Origin: Caloramator proteoclasticus DSM 10124
GTDB taxonomy: Bacteria > Bacillota > Clostridia > Clostridiales > Caloramatoraceae
Assembly: GCF_900129265.1 (NCBI RefSeq)
Contig: NZ_FQVG01000018.1
Coordinates: 1-41,434 of the forward strand
Reading direction: 5' to 3'
Length of the DNA: 41,434 nt
The position numbers were made by a program, and so were the translations under genes. The notes under the pieces are model-generated. The model saw only the letters and a list, made by a program, of their open reading frames with translations. It was not told the DNA's origin and did not search any database. Shown piece by piece: positions 41,273 through 41,434 of the stretch (position 1 is its first letter; each line of letters begins with the position of its first letter).

Positions 41273-41434
41273 ATGAACAAAAGTTATTTAAAACAAATGC
41301 TCACTTACTTTTCTAAAGTATATCATCTTGGAGAAAAAATCAATACCTTAAATAAAAAAAGATTTAAATCTCCATTTGAAATCTCGACGATTACTTTTAT
41401 AGTTTTATTTGCATTTATGCTTCAAATAAGGAGT
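41273..41434 (+). CDS. Transposase-like gene, N-terminal part (cut by window edge)
   Basis: Fifty-four codons are visible, from MNKSYLKQMLTYFSKVYHLG to FAFMLQIRS at the edge. The first 23 residues match the left-edge copy with one change; similarity then weakens. The hydrophobic segment ITFIVLFAFMLQIRS resembles the N-terminal part of several clostridial DDE transposases, but the catalytic region is outside and the IS family is not assigned. It is transcribed outward, opposite to the left copy. Confidence 0.55.
   Translation, partial: MNKSYLKQMLTYFSKVYHLGEKINTLNKKRFKSPFEISTITFIVLFAFMLQIRS

Noticed and set aside
1-41434. rRNA and tRNA genes, prophage, or a defence system
   Set aside because: No T-loop GGTTCRA-like cloverleaf, rRNA core sequence, phage structural gene or restriction/defence gene was recognised in either strand.
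1-41434. A complete composite transposon
   Set aside because: Only the first codons of each IS copy are in the window, the copies have diverged, and no target duplications can be seen.

Overview
The window looks like chromosome from a low-GC, Gram-positive clostridial bacterium. The DNA is very AT-rich. Ribosome binding sites are strong GGAGG types, TTG starts are frequent, and the cell-wall genes are of Firmicutes type (LCP ligase, CpsB-type PHP phosphatase, split CpsC/CpsD kinase, FtsEX with an M23 hydrolase, VanZ). A member of Clostridiaceae, possibly a Caloramator-like thermophile, would fit, but the genus is an inference. Almost every gene is on the minus strand; the exceptions are a decarboxylase at 33.7-35.1 kb and an IS end at the right edge.

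Layout, left to right. The two window edges (1-119 and 41273-41434) carry the first codons of two related transposase-like genes that point outward, each behind a hairpin that hides its ribosome binding site. From 0.4 to 11.6 kb lie an LCP ligase, a small sigma factor, a secreted transglutaminase-like protein, galE, a membrane protein, galU, phosphoglucomutase and a MurJ-type flippase. Both galU and the phosphoglucomutase gene are followed at once by an unusual array of GTGCCACCC palindromic repeats. From 11.6 to 31.9 kb is an exopolysaccharide/capsule cluster. Its transcription order (right to left) is: TPR protein, Wzz/CpsC chain-length protein, CpsD kinase, CpsB phosphatase, an intergenic structured RNA candidate, a second CpsD kinase, CapD/FlaA1-type dehydratase, initiating sugar transferase, epimerase, three intact GT4-type glycosyltransferases, a Wzy/O-antigen-ligase-like polymerase, and a complete wbpE-wbpA-wbpB-wbpD set for UDP-2,3-diacetamido-glucuronic acid. 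From 32 to 41 kb are a small exported protein, rplY (L25/Ctc), a divergent Orn/Lys/Arg decarboxylase, a YpmS-like protein, an unknown protein, a VanZ-like protein, and ftsE-ftsX-M23 hydrolase.

How it works together. GalU, phosphoglucomutase and GalE supply UDP-glucose and UDP-galactose. The Wbp enzymes and CapD supply modified amino sugars. The initiating transferase and glycosyltransferases build a lipid-linked repeat, a flippase exports it (the only candidate here is MurJ-like), Wzy polymerises it, and CpsC/CpsD/CpsB control chain length and export. An LCP protein could attach the product to peptidoglycan.

The section from 11.6 to 22.7 kb is a graveyard of cassette exchange. It holds two UDP-glucose dehydrogenase remnants, a dead wbpA-like remnant, a FemAB/GNAT-like pseudogene with several stops, and a glycosyltransferase C-terminal fragment. 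The most interesting items are the RNA candidate with a possible pseudoknot at 28.44-28.54 kb, placed like the EAR antitermination element of Bacillus eps operons; the GTGCCACCC repeat arrays; and the IS hairpins, whose stems show compensatory base changes between the two copies. All identifications come from reading the sequence; no database search was run.
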